NCBI RefSeq assembly: GCF_002291445.1
Contig: NZ_CP014137.1
Span: forward strand, 310,001 to 374,000
Direction: 5' to 3'
DNA: 64,000 nt
Origin: Brenneria goodwinii
Lineage (GTDB): Bacteria > Pseudomonadota > Gammaproteobacteria > Enterobacterales > Enterobacteriaceae
Part shown: positions 63,154 through 64,000 of the stretch, piece after piece
Position numbering within the stretch: position 1 is the stretch's first letter
Layout of the letters: each line of letters opens with the position of its first letter
Position numbers and translations under genes: made by a program
The notes under the pieces: model-generated
Databases searched by the model: none
What the model saw: the letters and a program-made list of their open reading frames with translations, nothing else
What the model was told of the DNA's origin: nothing

Positions 63154-64000
63154 ATGAAAAGAAAATCATTGGTTCTGAGTGCGCTGACGCTAAGTTTGGC
63201 GATGGCTATGGGGCCGCTGGGTGCAAATGCGGCAGAGTTGATCCCATCCTCTTCTTCCTCAAATCAGTTGCCCAGCCTGGCGCCGATGCTGGAAAAAGTT
63301 ATGCCTTCGGTAGTGAGCATCGCCGTAGAAGGGCATACCAGCGTCGCCAGAGAAAAGATCCCGCAGCAGTTACAGCCGTTCTTTGGTGATAATTCCCCAT
63401 TTTGTCAGGATGGTTCGCCGTTTCAGGATTCCCCCATCTGTCAGGGCGAGGACGACGGTGACGGGCAGTCATCCCGCCAGCAGGCTTTTCAAGCACTGGG
63501 CGCCGGGGTGATCATCAATGCTGAAAAAGGCTACGTGGTAACCAATAATCACGTGGTGGATAACGCGGATAAAATTCAGGTCCGGCTTAACGACGGCCGT
63601 AAATATGATGCCAAAGTGATCGGCAAAGATCCGCGTTCTGACGTTGCATTGGTGCAGTTGCAGAACTTCAAGAATCTGACGGCGATCCAAATGGCTGATT
63701 CCGATCAGCTGCGCGTCGGCGATTACACCGTCGCGATCGGTAATCCGTATGGTCTGGGTGAAACGGCAACCTCCGGGATTGTCTCGGCGCTGGGGCGCAG
63801 CGGGCTGAATATCGAAAATTATGAAAACTTTATTCAGACCGATGCGGCCATCAACCGCGGTAATTCCGGTGGGGCGCTGGTTAACCTGAATGGCGAACTG
63901 ATTGGTTTGAACACCGCTATTCTGGCGCCGGACGGCGGCAATATCGGTATCGGTTTTGCGATCCCCAGCAATATGGTGAAAAGTCTGGTCGCCCAGATTG
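63154..64000 (+). CDS. degP: Periplasmic serine protease/chaperone DegP (5' part, runs off the window)
   Basis: Envelope quality-control protease. The first 282 codons are present. Signal peptide MKRKSLVLSALTLSLAMAMG.. cut after NAA (about residue 27). The LA loop with its two cysteines (C84, C96) is present. The trypsin-like triad is H133 (VVTNNHVVDN), D163 (DPRSDVALVQ) and S238 (NRGNSGGALV). The PDZ domains would follow beyond the window end. Confidence 0.96.
   Translation, partial: MKRKSLVLSALTLSLAMAMGPLGANAAELIPSSSSSNQLPSLAPMLEKVMPSVVSIAVEGHTSVAREKIPQQLQPFFGDNSPFCQDGSPFQDSPICQGEDDGDGQSSRQQAFQALGAGVIINAEKGYVVTNNHVVDNADKIQVRLNDGRKYDAKVIGKDPRSDVALVQLQNFKNLTAIQMADSDQLRVGDYTVAIGNPYGLGETATSGIVSALGRSGLNIENYENFIQTDAAINRGNSGGALVNLNGELIGLNTAILAPDGGNIGIGFAIPSNMVKSLVAQI

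Overview
This window is a chromosomal segment of a member of the Enterobacterales. Almost every gene has a close E. coli counterpart in the same local order: rimM-trmD-rplS, aroF-tyrA-pheA, raiA-bamD-rluD-pgeF-clpB, mltD-gloB-yafS-rnhA-dnaQ-tRNA-Asp, speED-yacC, hpt-can-yadGH-panDCB-folK-pcnB-gluQ-dksA-sfsA-thpR-hrpB-mrcB and hemL-erpA-btuF-mtnN-dgt-degP. Protein divergence, a retained yacC, and the dispersed TATACCC/GGGTATA repeats suggest a plant-associated lineage such as Pectobacteriaceae (Brenneria/Pectobacterium/Dickeya-like). That placement is inference, not proof.

Layout. 1-12.4 kb: translation and aromatic amino-acid genes (tRNA methylation, ribosomal protein L19, Tyr/Phe synthesis with a TyrR-type aroF promoter and a pheL attenuator), then raiA, bamD, rluD, pgeF and heat-shock clpB with a sigma-32 promoter. 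12.5-18.6 kb: a complete rRNA operon (16S, tRNA-Ile, tRNA-Ala, 23S, 5S, tRNA-Asp). Its 23S gene carries two intervening sequences, in helices 25 and 45. The operon joins a clpB flank (rrnG-like in E. coli) to a tRNA-Asp/yafD flank (rrnH-like). 18.7-25.4 kb: yafD, an IS4 copy inserted in the terminator between yafD and mltD, then mltD, gloB, yafS, rnhA, dnaQ and a second tRNA-Asp. 25.4-27.5 kb: a small accessory patch with a membrane DUF1266 protein and an unknown protein. 27.5-33.8 kb: class Ib ribonucleotide reductase nrdHIEF, spermidine synthesis speED and yacC.

33.8-37.7 kb: an iron-type ABC permease/ATPase pair without its binding protein, and two small secreted proteins of unknown function. 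37.8-48.9 kb: hpt, can, yadGH, pantothenate genes, folK-pcnB, gluQ and dksA, with three long copies of a palindromic intergenic repeat and a 220-bp hairpin-rich block at 41.72-41.94 kb. 48.3-54.6 kb: sfsA, thpR, hrpB and mrcB. 54.8-57.0 kb: a divergent LysE-type exporter and MocR-type regulator. 57.1-64 kb: hemL, erpA, a dead dehydrogenase fragment, a small secreted protein, btuF, mtnN, dgt and the first part of degP.

The window is mainly conserved housekeeping DNA. I see no phage, CRISPR array or defence island. The parts least explained by known genes are the hairpin block, the repeat family (one copy lies in the degP leader), the tRNA-Asp patch, the decayed iron-transport locus, and the IS4 that landed in a terminator loop.
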